Source: Paraburkholderia metrosideri (GTDB lineage: Bacteria > Pseudomonadota > Gammaproteobacteria > Burkholderiales > Burkholderiaceae). Taken from it: DNA of 64,000 bases. Shown here one piece after another: positions 44,747 to 53,544 of this stretch (the stretch's first letter is position 1; each line of letters begins with the position of its first letter). The translations under genes were made by a program, and so were the position numbers. A model generated the notes under the pieces. That model saw nothing but the letters and a program-made list of their open reading frames with translations. It was not told where the DNA came from and made no database searches. The DNA is taken from positions 372,001-436,000 of the forward strand of contig NZ_CAJHCP010000002.1 in assembly GCF_904848625.1 (NCBI RefSeq). Direction: 5' to 3'.

Positions 44747-45622
44747 TCAATCAGATGCGAGCCGCTTGCGCAGAAACTCGACTACATCGTTGAGTGCCGG
44801 TGTGTGCGAGATAAGTTCGCCATGGCAGACGCCGGCATGGCGAGTCATCTCAACCGGCACGCCCGCCGTAATAAGTTCTCTTGCATAGGTCTCGCCGTCG
44901 GCGCGCACGAGGTCCTGCTCTGCGGTCGCTATCAGCGTCGGAGGCAACGTGCCCAGGCGCCGTGATTCGAGTGGCGCAGCGTAGGGATGAATGCGCTGAG
45001 CTGCGAGTGGAAGATACGCCCGGTATGACCGCGCGCAATCTTCGGGCGCAAGGTCGCTCTTTCTCGAGCGGTTTCCATCTATCAGTCGGGTCATGCTCGG
45101 GTCAAGCATTGGTGCAAGTAGCGCCTGCGCCGACAGGCGACGCACGCCACGGTCGCGCGCGATGGCGGCAAGTCCCGCTGCGATGTTGCCTCCGGCGTCA
45201 TGTCCGACCGCGGCAATCCGGTTCGAGTCCACACGAAACTCTCGAGCGTTTTTAACCGCCCACTCGAGAGCTAGATGGGCGTCCTCAGTTGCGGCTGGAA
45301 AAGGAAATTCCGGGGCGAGCGAATAACCCACGGCAATGACCCATGCCGGAACTCTTGCCGCAATGAGTGAAGCCGGCTTGCTGGCTTCACTCAGCGAACC
45401 CTTGACGAAGCCGCCGCCATGGAAATACAGCACGATTGGCGCACCGCTGTGAGCGGACGGATTGAAGCTACGCAACGTGATGTTCTGTGCGTGTCCTGCA
45501 ATCGCGATGTCCCTAATGTCCAGCTTTGCTTTCATTGAAGTGTCTGCGCGATGCGCCAAAAGTAAAGGAGGTTCAAGCAGCAGGAATTCTGCATACGTCG
45601 GGCTGCGGGATAAACATCTCAC
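44747..45622 (-). CDS. Alpha/beta hydrolase (HSL/lipase-like) with Asp at the nucleophile elbow
   Basis: Hormone-sensitive-lipase-type protein of about 291 residues. The oxyanion motif YFHGGGFVKGS is clear, and AEQDLVRADGE and a C-terminal CHGELI give the acid and base. The elbow, normally GDSAGG, reads GHDAGGN, so the usual Ser is Asp; classical esterase activity is doubtful. Its place upstream of a MexEF-like operon and downstream of a LysR gene recalls the lipase-like llpE gene of the Burkholderia ceo/bpeEF clusters (recollection of published gene order). The start is uncertain: GTG 45622 is used; ATG 45535 would be shorter. Confidence 0.8.
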   Translation of the reverse strand: MRCLSRSPTYAEFLLLEPPLLLAHRADTSMKAKLDIRDIAIAGHAQNITLRSFNPSAHSGAPIVLYFHGGGFVKGSLSEASKPASLIAARVPAWVIAVGYSLAPEFPFPAATEDAHLALEWAVKNAREFRVDSNRIAAVGHDAGGNIAAGLAAIARDRGVRRLSAQALLAPMLDPSMTRLIDGNRSRKSDLAPEDCARSYRAYLPLAAQRIHPYAAPLESRRLGTLPPTLIATAEQDLVRADGETYARELITAGVPVEMTRHAGVCHGELISHTPALNDVVEFLRKRLASD

Positions 45623-45707
45623 TTCCGATAAGACAATTCGTTCGTAGCGAATTGTGCTGTCATAGAACGGGCGCCATATGGCATCGCTCCCGTCTTGGGC
45701 GGTCCGC

Positions 45708-46736
45708 CTAGATAGGCGCCAAATCCCTGCGGCGCGCACCCAGGGCACGCGCTGACTCCAGCACGCGGCCGGCGGCGCTAGACGACTGGCGATGCTTGAC
45801 GTATTGGGCGATACCGGACGGGAGAACGTTGTCGGCGCGAAGCAATTGACAGTTCTCAAACAGTTCGGCAACCCATTCAACGAACACGCGAACCTGCGGG
45901 GACAAGTGACGGTTCTGTGGATATACCGCCGAAATCGGAAACGGGCTGGGGCGCCATTTGCCGAGTACTTCGACCAGCGCGCCCGATTCCATATGGGGCA
46001 TCGCAAGAAAGTGAGGCACCTGAACGAGTCCGAGGCCTCGTAATCCGCACTGAAGGTAGGCATCGCCATCGTTGGCGGCGAGTTTAGAGCGCATCCGGAC
46101 CTCGATCGGCTCGCCGTCAACGACGAAGTCCATCTCTACAATGCGGCCATTCCGACTGGAGAAATAGTTGACGGCCGTGTGTGTCTCAAGCTCTTCGAGT
46201 GACGACGGTTTGCCGTTGCGGGCAATGTATTCGGGGCTTGCGACAGTGACAAACTCCGACACGCCGACACGTCGCGCAATCAGTGTGGAGTCTTGCATCG
46301 GGCCGATACGGATGGCACAGTCGACGCTATCCTGAATCAGGTCGACAGGCCTGTCTCCGACGCCAAGCATGAGGTCGATATCCGGATATCGCGAGTGAAA
46401 GTCGTCCAGCGCGGGGACGACCACGAGCCGTCCGATAGAACCCGGCATGTCAACTTTCAGTTTTCCTCGCGGAGCTGATGCCCGTGAAAACGAGCTTTCG
46501 GAATCCTCGACTTCCGCGAGGATGCGCGAACAGCGCTCATAGTAAGCGGCTCCGTCCGGAGTAAGGCTGATGCGGCGAGTCGTGCGATTGAGCAGGCGCA
46601 CCTTCAGGTAGGCCTCAAGAGCCTGAATAATGGTCGTCACCGACGAACGCGTCATGTGCAGGGAGTCGGCCGCGCCGGAGAAGCTGTTGGTGTCGACTAC
46701 CCGTGTGAAGACCTGCATCGCTTGAAGTTTGTCCAT
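45708..46736 (-). CDS. LysR family regulator of the efflux cluster
   Basis: Regulator of 342 residues. The HTH is at residues ~18-45 (TNSFSGAADSLHMTRSSVTT) and a substrate-binding domain follows; the C-terminal ~35 residues are an extra Arg/Ser-rich tail. It is the first gene of a minus-strand series hydrolase-adaptor-pump-channel. By analogy with CeoR/BpeT/MexT it probably activates the pump operon (inference). ATG 46736 is preferred over GTG 46745. Confidence 0.92.
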   Translation of the reverse strand: MDKLQAMQVFTRVVDTNSFSGAADSLHMTRSSVTTIIQALEAYLKVRLLNRTTRRISLTPDGAAYYERCSRILAEVEDSESSFSRASAPRGKLKVDMPGSIGRLVVVPALDDFHSRYPDIDLMLGVGDRPVDLIQDSVDCAIRIGPMQDSTLIARRVGVSEFVTVASPEYIARNGKPSSLEELETHTAVNYFSSRNGRIVEMDFVVDGEPIEVRMRSKLAANDGDAYLQCGLRGLGLVQVPHFLAMPHMESGALVEVLGKWRPSPFPISAVYPQNRHLSPQVRVFVEWVAELFENCQLLRADNVLPSGIAQYVKHRQSSSAAGRVLESARALGARRRDLAPI

Positions 46737-46787
46737 GATTCTCACTTAAGGCAATTACGGTGAGCGACTCGTGGTGAGCCGCTGCAC

Positions 46788-47546
46788 TCATTCGGAGGCG
46801 CCGGGTACATCGCAGCAGGCGCGTCGCGACAGGCGCTCAATCTCTCGCGCGAGCTCTTCGATATAGGAGTCCTGCAACCTGCACTCGAACAGAGCCTCAT
46901 GCAGTTTCAGCAGGTACTCGGTATTGCTTCCAAACTTTCCCGTTGCTGTGGCGATGAGTGGCGCAACGGTTGCCACACGGGAATCTGGCTCAAACTGCTC
47001 GCGGCTCTCATCTGCAACAAACGCGAGAGCATGCGTTTTGGTGCCATCGTCCAAAGTTATGGACGCCCACGTTGGGCGGTACGAACCCAGCACCATCTCC
47101 CGAATCCAGATGAGCTGGAGCTCATCGTTCAGCGTCAGGGCCGGCAACTTCAGCGCTACGCCGTTCGTGTGGCCACCCTCGCGCAGTGCGAGCATGCGTC
47201 CCGGACGGTCGGGGCTACCGCGACCTGCAACCATGCGCAGACAAAAGCTTCGGTGCCAGCCGTGCAACGTTGCCGTTTGCCGTTTCTCAAACTCCACCAT
47301 CGGGTTCCACATCAGTGAGCCGTAGGCGAAAATCCAGCTGTTAGCCGCATCAGGCGGCCGCGCCTGAAGGGTCTCTGTGAGGGAACTGAGGATTCTCTCC
47401 AGGGTCCACTGGTTCGGCAGCGTCTCGAAATGTTCAAGGTACGCCCCTGAGCTAATCGCCTCTCTTGTCAACATCGCCATCGCCCCGTCAGGTTCCAAGT
47501 TGATGGGGCATTGCACGACGGCGCTGGTAGACGCCGCAGAAAACAT
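46788..47546 (-). CDS. ChaC-type gamma-glutamylcyclotransferase
   Basis: Glutathione-specific enzyme of 252 residues that cleaves glutathione to 5-oxoproline and Cys-Gly in the cytoplasm. It contains the substrate loop FAYGSLMWNPMVEF and the catalytic Glu region IWIREMVLGSYRPTW, both typical of ChaC. The N-terminal ~75 residues are an extra segment. The ATG at 47546 has GGGGAC upstream; later Met codons at residues 23 and 25 are alternatives. A different gamma-glutamylcyclotransferase lies at 53545. Confidence 0.87.
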   Translation of the reverse strand: MFSAASTSAVVQCPINLEPDGAMAMLTREAISSGAYLEHFETLPNQWTLERILSSLTETLQARPPDAANSWIFAYGSLMWNPMVEFEKRQTATLHGWHRSFCLRMVAGRGSPDRPGRMLALREGGHTNGVALKLPALTLNDELQLIWIREMVLGSYRPTWASITLDDGTKTHALAFVADESREQFEPDSRVATVAPLIATATGKFGSNTEYLLKLHEALFECRLQDSYIEELAREIERLSRRACCDVPGASE

Positions 47547-47644
47547 GTCCCCACGTTTGGCGACAGTATGACGGTGGCGTAATACCAGATAAACACTCCT
47601 ACGGGAGACGCTTTGGCCACTCAGAAGCGACAATCGGACGCCGT

Positions 47645-48235
47645 TCAGCCGTCGCGAACCGGTGCGAGCGCTGACGTGAGAATCATCGCGTCACTATTCG
47701 CAGGAGGCGCACTGCCACGTGTCTGAGGGCGATGCACAGCGTCGCCCTTTCTGATGTGTGCGCCTGACAGCGCGCATCTCCCCGAGCGACGGGCGAGGCC
47801 GGGGGTCCAGACCTGTTCTTCGTAATTGCACGAGGTCGGATCGTGCCAGGAAAGGCATACGCGAGAGTTGGCCATGTGCTCCAGAACCGTCAGGTTGAAG
47901 GTTTTCATCTGGGAGTCGCCCGCTGCGCGCTGCGACGGTGGGTATCGATACTCCGGCTGGGTAAACGGATTGACAGAGTCGTCCGGCGGCTCGGAAAACC
48001 GCTGGAGAGCGGCGAGCGTTCGTAGCCAGGGGTCCGTCTCAGGAACGGAAATATCGGCGGGACGGCGCCGGCCGACCCGACCGCGCCCATGTGATAGTCC
48101 GATGAGCGCTGCTTCGGACTGCGAGGGGGAACCCGAAGATTGGCGAAGCGAAGGCTGGTGACGCGGGGAATCTGGTTTGTCGGAGTCAGCCGGTGATTCC
48201 GCCAGCCGAGGAAGCGCTTGAGTGTTCAACATCAT
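47645..48235 (-). CDS. DUF3331 domain protein
   Basis: Protein of 196 residues with a Pro/Ser/Arg-rich N-terminal half and the DUF3331 domain at the C-terminus: SWHDPTSCNYEEQVW, SGRCALSGAHIRKGDAVH and PPANSDAMILTSAL. It aligns with the smaller paralogue at 37041 over these blocks. No membrane segment or signal peptide is seen. The role is unknown. A 656-nt gap with regulatory palindromes follows to the right. Confidence 0.8.
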   Translation of the reverse strand: MMLNTQALPRLAESPADSDKPDSPRHQPSLRQSSGSPSQSEAALIGLSHGRGRVGRRRPADISVPETDPWLRTLAALQRFSEPPDDSVNPFTQPEYRYPPSQRAAGDSQMKTFNLTVLEHMANSRVCLSWHDPTSCNYEEQVWTPGLARRSGRCALSGAHIRKGDAVHRPQTRGSAPPANSDAMILTSALAPVRDG

Positions 48236-48660
48236 TTCCTCTCATCAAGAGTTAATGCCGTTATCGAACAACCAACATGGTTAAGTGAACCTACTGAAGA
48301 CAGACCTGCCGGAAGTCCACCGTCCGTCTATAGACGTTTCTGTGAAGCCAACTGACAAACGTGTATTCGACGTAGGCATTGGCGCCGATAAATATCCAGT
48401 TATGCAGAGTGTGTGACACGGCTAGTTCCTTGAAGCTGTCATGCGTCGATTAAAGGGAGAAGGCCAGGCACGGCAGCTAGCATCAAATGACCGTCTGCTT
48501 GCCTTATCGCGGTCAGCGACGGAAGGATGGTTGTGAGGTGCTACGAGAATCCGTATTGCCATCAGTCGCGCGCCATCGCGATGACTGAAGAGTAGGTACG
48601 ACAGGAGGAGGAATCCATTCTACGGTGGGGTATGACACTGCCGCGAAGGCGTAAGGGGGA

Positions 48661-48674
48661 TATACAGCCGTATA
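48661..48674. promoter_or_regulatory. Palindrome TATAC-N4-GTATA, copy 1
   Basis: TATACAGCCGTATA, a perfect TATAC/GTATA inverted repeat, 230 nt upstream of the sensor kinase gene. The same shape is found at 48750 and 50770. Apart from these sites, 48236-48891 holds no gene I can support. Confidence 0.7.
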
Positions 48675-48749
48675 ACGCACTCTCTTGAAATAACCTAAGC
48701 GCCGGTGGTTATTTCGAGGGGAAACGAGTAGCCAAACCTGCACCGCATT

Positions 48750-48763
48750 TATACGTTTGTATA
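48750..48763. promoter_or_regulatory. Palindrome TATAC-N4-GTATA, copy 2
   Basis: TATACGTTTGTATA, 129 nt before the kinase start and 89 bp from copy 1. Likely site of the FixJ-type regulator encoded at 51271 (inference). Confidence 0.7.
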
Positions 48764-48891
48764 TGATGGAGTCTGTACGCGTTGCATCAGAAAGTCCTTT
48801 CCTTTCAACGGAGTAAAGATGGGGGAGGCGTCGAAACGGGGCTTGCGCGGGTCGTCGGGCGAGAGGCCAGCGGCACGCCACGGGAGGGGAC

Positions 48892-50733
48892 GTGGGCGGC
48901 AAGATGGGTTCGTCGGACAGGAACAGTCAGTGGAGCTACCTAGTGCGGTTATGGGTTGGCGGCAGCGTTGCCCTTTGCGCCATGGCTTGGCTTTGCCTGA
49001 CCCTTCACCTCAGAATAGCCACCGCTGGCTTCTGCATGCTGATTGTCATCGTGCTGCTGTCTTTGCTGGACAGTTTCATTTCGTCTGCAATTTTCTCGGT
49101 TGTGGGCGGCCTGCTGCTCAACGTCTACTTCACACCACCCATTTTTAGCCTTGCAATCGATAAGCCGCAGGACATTGTGCCAATCGCGGCCTTTTTTATC
49201 ACGTCGATTGCTATTACCTCGCTCGTTCGACGTATCAGGACATCCGAGCGTTTGCAGCGGGAACAAGCGAGACTGCTGGACCTAACTCACGATACTGTCT
49301 TCGTACGTGACGAGCAGGACGTGATTACGTACTGGAATCACGCGGCGGAGGCGCTCTACGGATGGAGCAAGGAGGAAGCCGTCGGTAAGGTCGTCGACAA
49401 CCTTCTCAAAACCGTTTTTCTCGTGCCGCGGGAAGAAATACAACGGGTACTGTCACGTGATGGGTACTGGGAAGGCGACCTTGTGCATATCAAACGCGAT
49501 GGTTCCGCAGCGATTGTGGCGAGCCGCTGGACGCTCCAGCACGACAGCCGGGGCGAGCCCTGCGCAACCCTGGAGACGAACAACGATATAACGCAGCGCA
49601 GGCAGGCCGAAGAACTCGTCAGGAAAAGTCAGGCGCAGTACCTTGCCGAAGCGCAGCAACTTAGCCATACGGGAAGCTTTGGCTGGAACATCGCCACAGG
49701 CGAGCTTTTCTGGTCTGAGGAAGCGCACCGGATTTTTGAGTCCGACCCCAACCGTGTGCCAACCCTTGATACTGTGCGTGAGCGGCTTCATCCGGAGGAC
49801 GTCCATATTTTCGAGCGCATGCTTTCGGAGGCGAGCGGCACGGCGGATGACTTTGACATCGAGCATCGGCTGCTTTTCCCGGACGGCCGGGTAAAGCATC
49901 TGCACGTTGTGGCGCATGCTTCCGACGCGGTGGGCGGCAGGCGTCAGTTCATTGGTGCGGTGATGGACGTGACTGGCGCCCGGGAGACTGAGACGCAACT
50001 TCGACAGACGCAGAGTGAACTCGCTCGTGCCAGTCGTGTCTCGGCGCTCGGCGAGCTTAGCGCCTCAATTGCCCATGAAGTTGGACAGCCGCTTGCGGCC
50101 ATCATCACAAGCGGCGAAGCCTGTCTGCGCTGGTTGCACCGCTATCCGCCGAACATGGAGGAAGTTGAAGGCTGTGTGACCGAGATGACTACTGAGGGAG
50201 CTCGGGCAGCCGAAATCGTCCAGCGGGTGAGGAGACTGATGAAGGGTGCACCGCCCGAACACGCGCCCGTGGCGGTCAACGAACTGGTCGACGAAGTAGT
50301 TGCGCTCACAAAGGGCGAGATGGAGAGCCACTGCTGCTGTCTCGTGCTGCACCTCGCGTCTGACACGCCGGTTGTGTCGGGTGACCGCGTGCAACTCCAG
50401 CAAGTGCTCATCAATATCATCATCAACGGGTTGCAGTCGATGGCCACAGTACCGGGCAAGCATTGGCTGACGGTGAGTTCCTCGACCGACGGTGACAACA
50501 ACGTTGTACTTGCTGTCCGAGACAGCGGCCCGGGCATCAGTGCCGCAAATCTCCCACGACTCTTCGATGCATTCTTCACCACCCGTACCACCGGCATGGG
50601 CATGGGACTCGCAATTTGCAACTCGATTATCGAGGCGCATGGCGGTCAGATTCTGGCCTCCAACAACACCGAGGGCGGTGCGACTTTCAGCGTTATTCTG
50701 CCCACGGCTCAGGCGTCTATCGCCACAGCCTGA
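48892..50733 (+). CDS. FixL-like sensor kinase with KdpD-type membrane domain and two PAS domains
   Basis: Membrane histidine kinase of 613 residues. Four hydrophobic segments in residues ~17-113 resemble the DUF4118 domain of KdpD. Two PAS domains follow (about 125-240 and 255-365), then the dimerisation domain with His395 in SIAHEVGQPLAAI, typical of the FixL/HPK4 group, and the ATPase domain (VLINIIINGLQSM, RDSGPGIS, GMGMGLAICNSI). No heme His motif is obvious in the PAS domains. GGGAGGGG precedes the GTG start; ATG 48904 is an alternative. Partners are the receiver protein and FixJ-type regulator that follow. Confidence 0.92.
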   Translation: MGGKMGSSDRNSQWSYLVRLWVGGSVALCAMAWLCLTLHLRIATAGFCMLIVIVLLSLLDSFISSAIFSVVGGLLLNVYFTPPIFSLAIDKPQDIVPIAAFFITSIAITSLVRRIRTSERLQREQARLLDLTHDTVFVRDEQDVITYWNHAAEALYGWSKEEAVGKVVDNLLKTVFLVPREEIQRVLSRDGYWEGDLVHIKRDGSAAIVASRWTLQHDSRGEPCATLETNNDITQRRQAEELVRKSQAQYLAEAQQLSHTGSFGWNIATGELFWSEEAHRIFESDPNRVPTLDTVRERLHPEDVHIFERMLSEASGTADDFDIEHRLLFPDGRVKHLHVVAHASDAVGGRRQFIGAVMDVTGARETETQLRQTQSELARASRVSALGELSASIAHEVGQPLAAIITSGEACLRWLHRYPPNMEEVEGCVTEMTTEGARAAEIVQRVRRLMKGAPPEHAPVAVNELVDEVVALTKGEMESHCCCLVLHLASDTPVVSGDRVQLQQVLINIIINGLQSMATVPGKHWLTVSSSTDGDNNVVLAVRDSGPGISAANLPRLFDAFFTTRTTGMGMGLAICNSIIEAHGGQILASNNTEGGATFSVILPTAQASIATA

Positions 50734-50769
50734 CTGAAGACGAGCGGATGTTGTCGGGTACAACCCGCT

Positions 50770-50783
50770 TATACAATCGTATC
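50770..50783. promoter_or_regulatory. Palindrome TATAC-N4-GTATC, copy 3
   Basis: TATACAATCGTATC differs from the perfect repeat by its last base. It lies 99 nt before the receiver-only gene at 50882 and just after the kinase gene. Confidence 0.6.
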
Positions 50784-50881
50784 ATCGCGCCGGTCGCGTC
50801 CGTAAGGTAGTCTCTAAGTTACAAGACTACGGGTGTCCGACACCCGCGTTATTCACTGGGAGAGACGTAGGGGCCGCGATT

Positions 50882-51253
50882 TTGCAAACAACTCCTGTTG
50901 TATCCATTGTCGACGACGACCAGGGAGTGCGTCGTGCGCTTGGGAGCCTTGTGCGCTCACTTGGCTGGGAGGCGCGCCTCTTTGAGTCAGCAGAGGCGTT
51001 CCTGGCGTCCGGGGAGGCTGCTGTTTCGGCGTGCCTGATTTCGGACATCCGGATGTCTGGCATGTCTGGAGTGGAAATGCATGAACGCCTCGTTGCCCAA
51101 GGCGCGGCGCCGGCAACCATCTTTATCAGCGCGTATCCGACGCCGGCTTTGCAGGCGAGAGCGACTGGGAATGGCGCTCTCGTCCTTCTTCAGAAGCCCT
51201 ATCAGCCATCCGCGATAATGCACTGGCTATCTGTCGCAATCGGCTCACCATAG
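50882..51253 (+). CDS. Receiver-only response regulator (FixJ-type receiver)
   Basis: Stand-alone CheY-like domain of 123 residues: acidic triad in IVDDDQG, phosphoacceptor Asp55 in LISDIRMSGMSG, and Lys in LLQKPYQP. There is no output domain. It could act as a phosphate sink or a shuttle between the kinase at 48892 and other partners. The TTG start is weakly supported. It is convergent with the FixJ-type regulator gene, 17 nt between stops. Confidence 0.85.
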   Translation: MQTTPVVSIVDDDQGVRRALGSLVRSLGWEARLFESAEAFLASGEAAVSACLISDIRMSGMSGVEMHERLVAQGAAPATIFISAYPTPALQARATGNGALVLLQKPYQPSAIMHWLSVAIGSP

Positions 51254-51270
51254 GCGTCGGTACGAAGCTG

Positions 51271-51978
51271 CTATTGCCTGGTTCCACTCGTTCCAGACGA
51301 GGGGCGCACCTCGTGTGGTTCAATGCCGAGCGCCTCTGCTTTGCGGACAAGGTCCGGTAAAGAGCGCGATTTGAGCTTGCGCATCACCTGACCCCGGTGA
51401 ACCTTGACTGTGATTTCGCTCACGCTCATTTCCGAAGCAATCTGTTTGTTAAGCAGGCCGGCCAGGAGGAACGGTACTACCTCTCTCTCGCGAGGTGAGA
51501 GAGTCTCATAGGACGCCCGTAGCTCGGCCAACGCAAGTTCAGATTGAAGTCGTGTAGCGTCGCGGGCCAACGCCTGACCGATGGCGTCGAGCATGTCCTG
51601 GTCGCGAAATGGCTTGGCAAAGAAGTCCATCGCGCCGGCTTTCATCGCCTTGACGGTCATCTCGATGTCACCATGTCCGGTCATGAATACGACGGGAATC
51701 CGCAGTCCACTTTGTAAAATTTCCTTCTGGAAGGTCAGACCGTTTTTGTTGCGAAGTCGGACATCAAGGATGAGACAGCTCGGCACTGGAGGGCGCGGGT
51801 GCTGAAGGAATTCCTCCGGAGAGGAGAATGTCTCAACATGCATGTCGACCGAACGCATCAGCGTCGCCAGTGCGCGACGTACTGGCGCTTCATCGTCGAC
51901 GACGTAGACAACGGCGTCGTGCCAATCAGCGGTGCTGGAAGATTTCACGGATGGTTGAAGAACAAGTCCATTGGACAT
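51271..51978 (-). CDS. FixJ/LuxR-type response regulator
   Basis: Response regulator of 235 residues. The receiver has VVDDE, phosphoacceptor Asp72 in LILDVRLRNKNG and Lys in FFAKPF; the LuxR-type HTH follows (LSPREREVVPFLLAGLLNKQ, then VSEITVKVHRGQVMRKL). It pairs most naturally with the FixL-like kinase at 48892. LuxR-type proteins bind short inverted repeats, and TATAC-N4-GTATA occurs three times nearby. ATG 51978 has GGAG upstream; a TTG five codons earlier is also possible. Confidence 0.93.
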   Translation of the reverse strand: MSNGLVLQPSVKSSSTADWHDAVVYVVDDEAPVRRALATLMRSVDMHVETFSSPEEFLQHPRPPVPSCLILDVRLRNKNGLTFQKEILQSGLRIPVVFMTGHGDIEMTVKAMKAGAMDFFAKPFRDQDMLDAIGQALARDATRLQSELALAELRASYETLSPREREVVPFLLAGLLNKQIASEMSVSEITVKVHRGQVMRKLKSRSLPDLVRKAEALGIEPHEVRPSSGTSGTRQ

Positions 51979-52229
51979 CTGGCCACACTCCAACGGGGAT
52001 TCGTTTAGCGCTTGGTGGCGTCCTTTTGCGTTAGTTATTCTTCGCGTTCAAGCGAGTAAAGTATAGAACGACAACACCGTCGCTTGTATCCTGCGCCGTT
52101 CTTGCATTACAAATTAATTACACAATTGCTGCGGTGTGCGCTGTAAGGCGAGGATTGTTAGTCCTGCGACAATGACGGTCGGTGGTCCGCGGCGGACACG
52201 GACTCCTCTCTTATTTTTGGGAGGCTGCA

Positions 52230-53261
52230 ATGGCAAAGCAGCGCGGAACGACGGCTTCTTCGGAATCCGGTTTGAAGCAGTCGGGTCCAGCGGTCAGGGC
52301 CGGCGATGCTCCGGTATCAGTCAGCGTTGATGGCGCTGTGCGCCTCGCGACTTCGAGTGTCATGACCAACACCTATGCCCGGGAGTTTGCTCACTTGTTC
52401 AACGTGGACACGGCACACACGCTAACCACAACAAGTCTGAAGACGGCACAGCTTACCGCCACTCATATGTATTCGTCCGTGCATGGGCTAGGGAAGAGCA
52501 CCCCAATGCCCACGGAAGATGCATATATCCTCTCGTTGCAATTGCGACACTCGGGCGGGGCAGAGCTTTGGAAGCGAGGACGACGAGTCCCGACAGAGCC
52601 GTATGCTCCGGGTTCGATAATGTTGGGTCATCTGTCCAACGAGCCGGTAGCGAACCTGCCGGACCCCTTTGAGTGCGTTCTTTTTCATATTCCGCGCCCA
52701 GCCTTTGACGAACTCTGCGGGCTATCCGCTTTGCCGCCAGTAGGGGAGCTGGATGACGTCGACCGGGCAATTGACCCCGTCTTACACCATCTGGGTTTGG
52801 CTCTCGTCCCCGCGATGGCAGACCCGCAGCTTGCCGGCAGTCTCTTCTTTGACCATGTCGCGCATGCCATGTACGAACGGCTTGCCATTGCGTACGGACG
52901 CTTTCGGGGGGCGTTGCCTCCGCGCTGCCGGGTGCTCTCGAAGACGCAGGAGCGCATAGCAAAGGATTTGCTCGTAGCGGACCTGCTGGTTGAGCCACCT
53001 TTGAGTGAAATTGCAATCGCGTGCGGGCTGTCGGTACGGCAGTTCGTTGACGCATTTCGAAGCACAACCGGGATGCCGCCATTCCGGTGGTTGCGCGCCT
53101 ACCGGATAGAACGCGCCAAGGAACTGCTTCGTCGCACTTCATTTTCGCTTGCAGAAATCGGAGATGCATGCGGGTTCTCAGACCAGAGCCATTTCACGCG
53201 GACGTTCGCGGCGGCAACAGGGACTACGCCCGGTGACTGGCGCCGTGCGTGTGGTGCATAG
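52230..53261 (+). CDS. AraC family transcriptional regulator
   Basis: Regulator of 343 residues. The N-terminal ~220 residues resemble the AraC-binding-domain-like (AraC_binding_2, XylS-type) region, and the C-terminus carries the double HTH (SEIAIACGLSVRQFVDAFRS and IGDACGFSDQSHFTRTFAAA). GGGAGG precedes the ATG by 6 nt. It is divergent from the FixJ-type regulator; the target is unknown. The 283 nt downstream hold nothing I recognise. Confidence 0.92.
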   Translation: MAKQRGTTASSESGLKQSGPAVRAGDAPVSVSVDGAVRLATSSVMTNTYAREFAHLFNVDTAHTLTTTSLKTAQLTATHMYSSVHGLGKSTPMPTEDAYILSLQLRHSGGAELWKRGRRVPTEPYAPGSIMLGHLSNEPVANLPDPFECVLFHIPRPAFDELCGLSALPPVGELDDVDRAIDPVLHHLGLALVPAMADPQLAGSLFFDHVAHAMYERLAIAYGRFRGALPPRCRVLSKTQERIAKDLLVADLLVEPPLSEIAIACGLSVRQFVDAFRSTTGMPPFRWLRAYRIERAKELLRRTSFSLAEIGDACGFSDQSHFTRTFAAATGTTPGDWRRACGA

Positions 53262-53544
53262 GGTCGCCAATTGCACCCGACTGCGGAGCAAGTTCGAGGC
53301 AATTATGTTCTTCGAGCTCAGCCGTTTTCGTGCTGCTGCTTGTACTCAAGCGGCCGCACGTGTCGAATACCTCGCTTGGCCACTGCTGCACTGAACGTGG
53401 GCAGACGTGGGCAAACGGTCTCGGATGGCGGCGTTTGCCGCACACGGCGAACGCCCTGGTTGTCATCACGCATCGTGACCTACGTTTATATATTTCCGGG
53501 CAGCCTCCAGAGAGGCTCGTGAGTCTCGCGGCTAGCGAAGGAAA

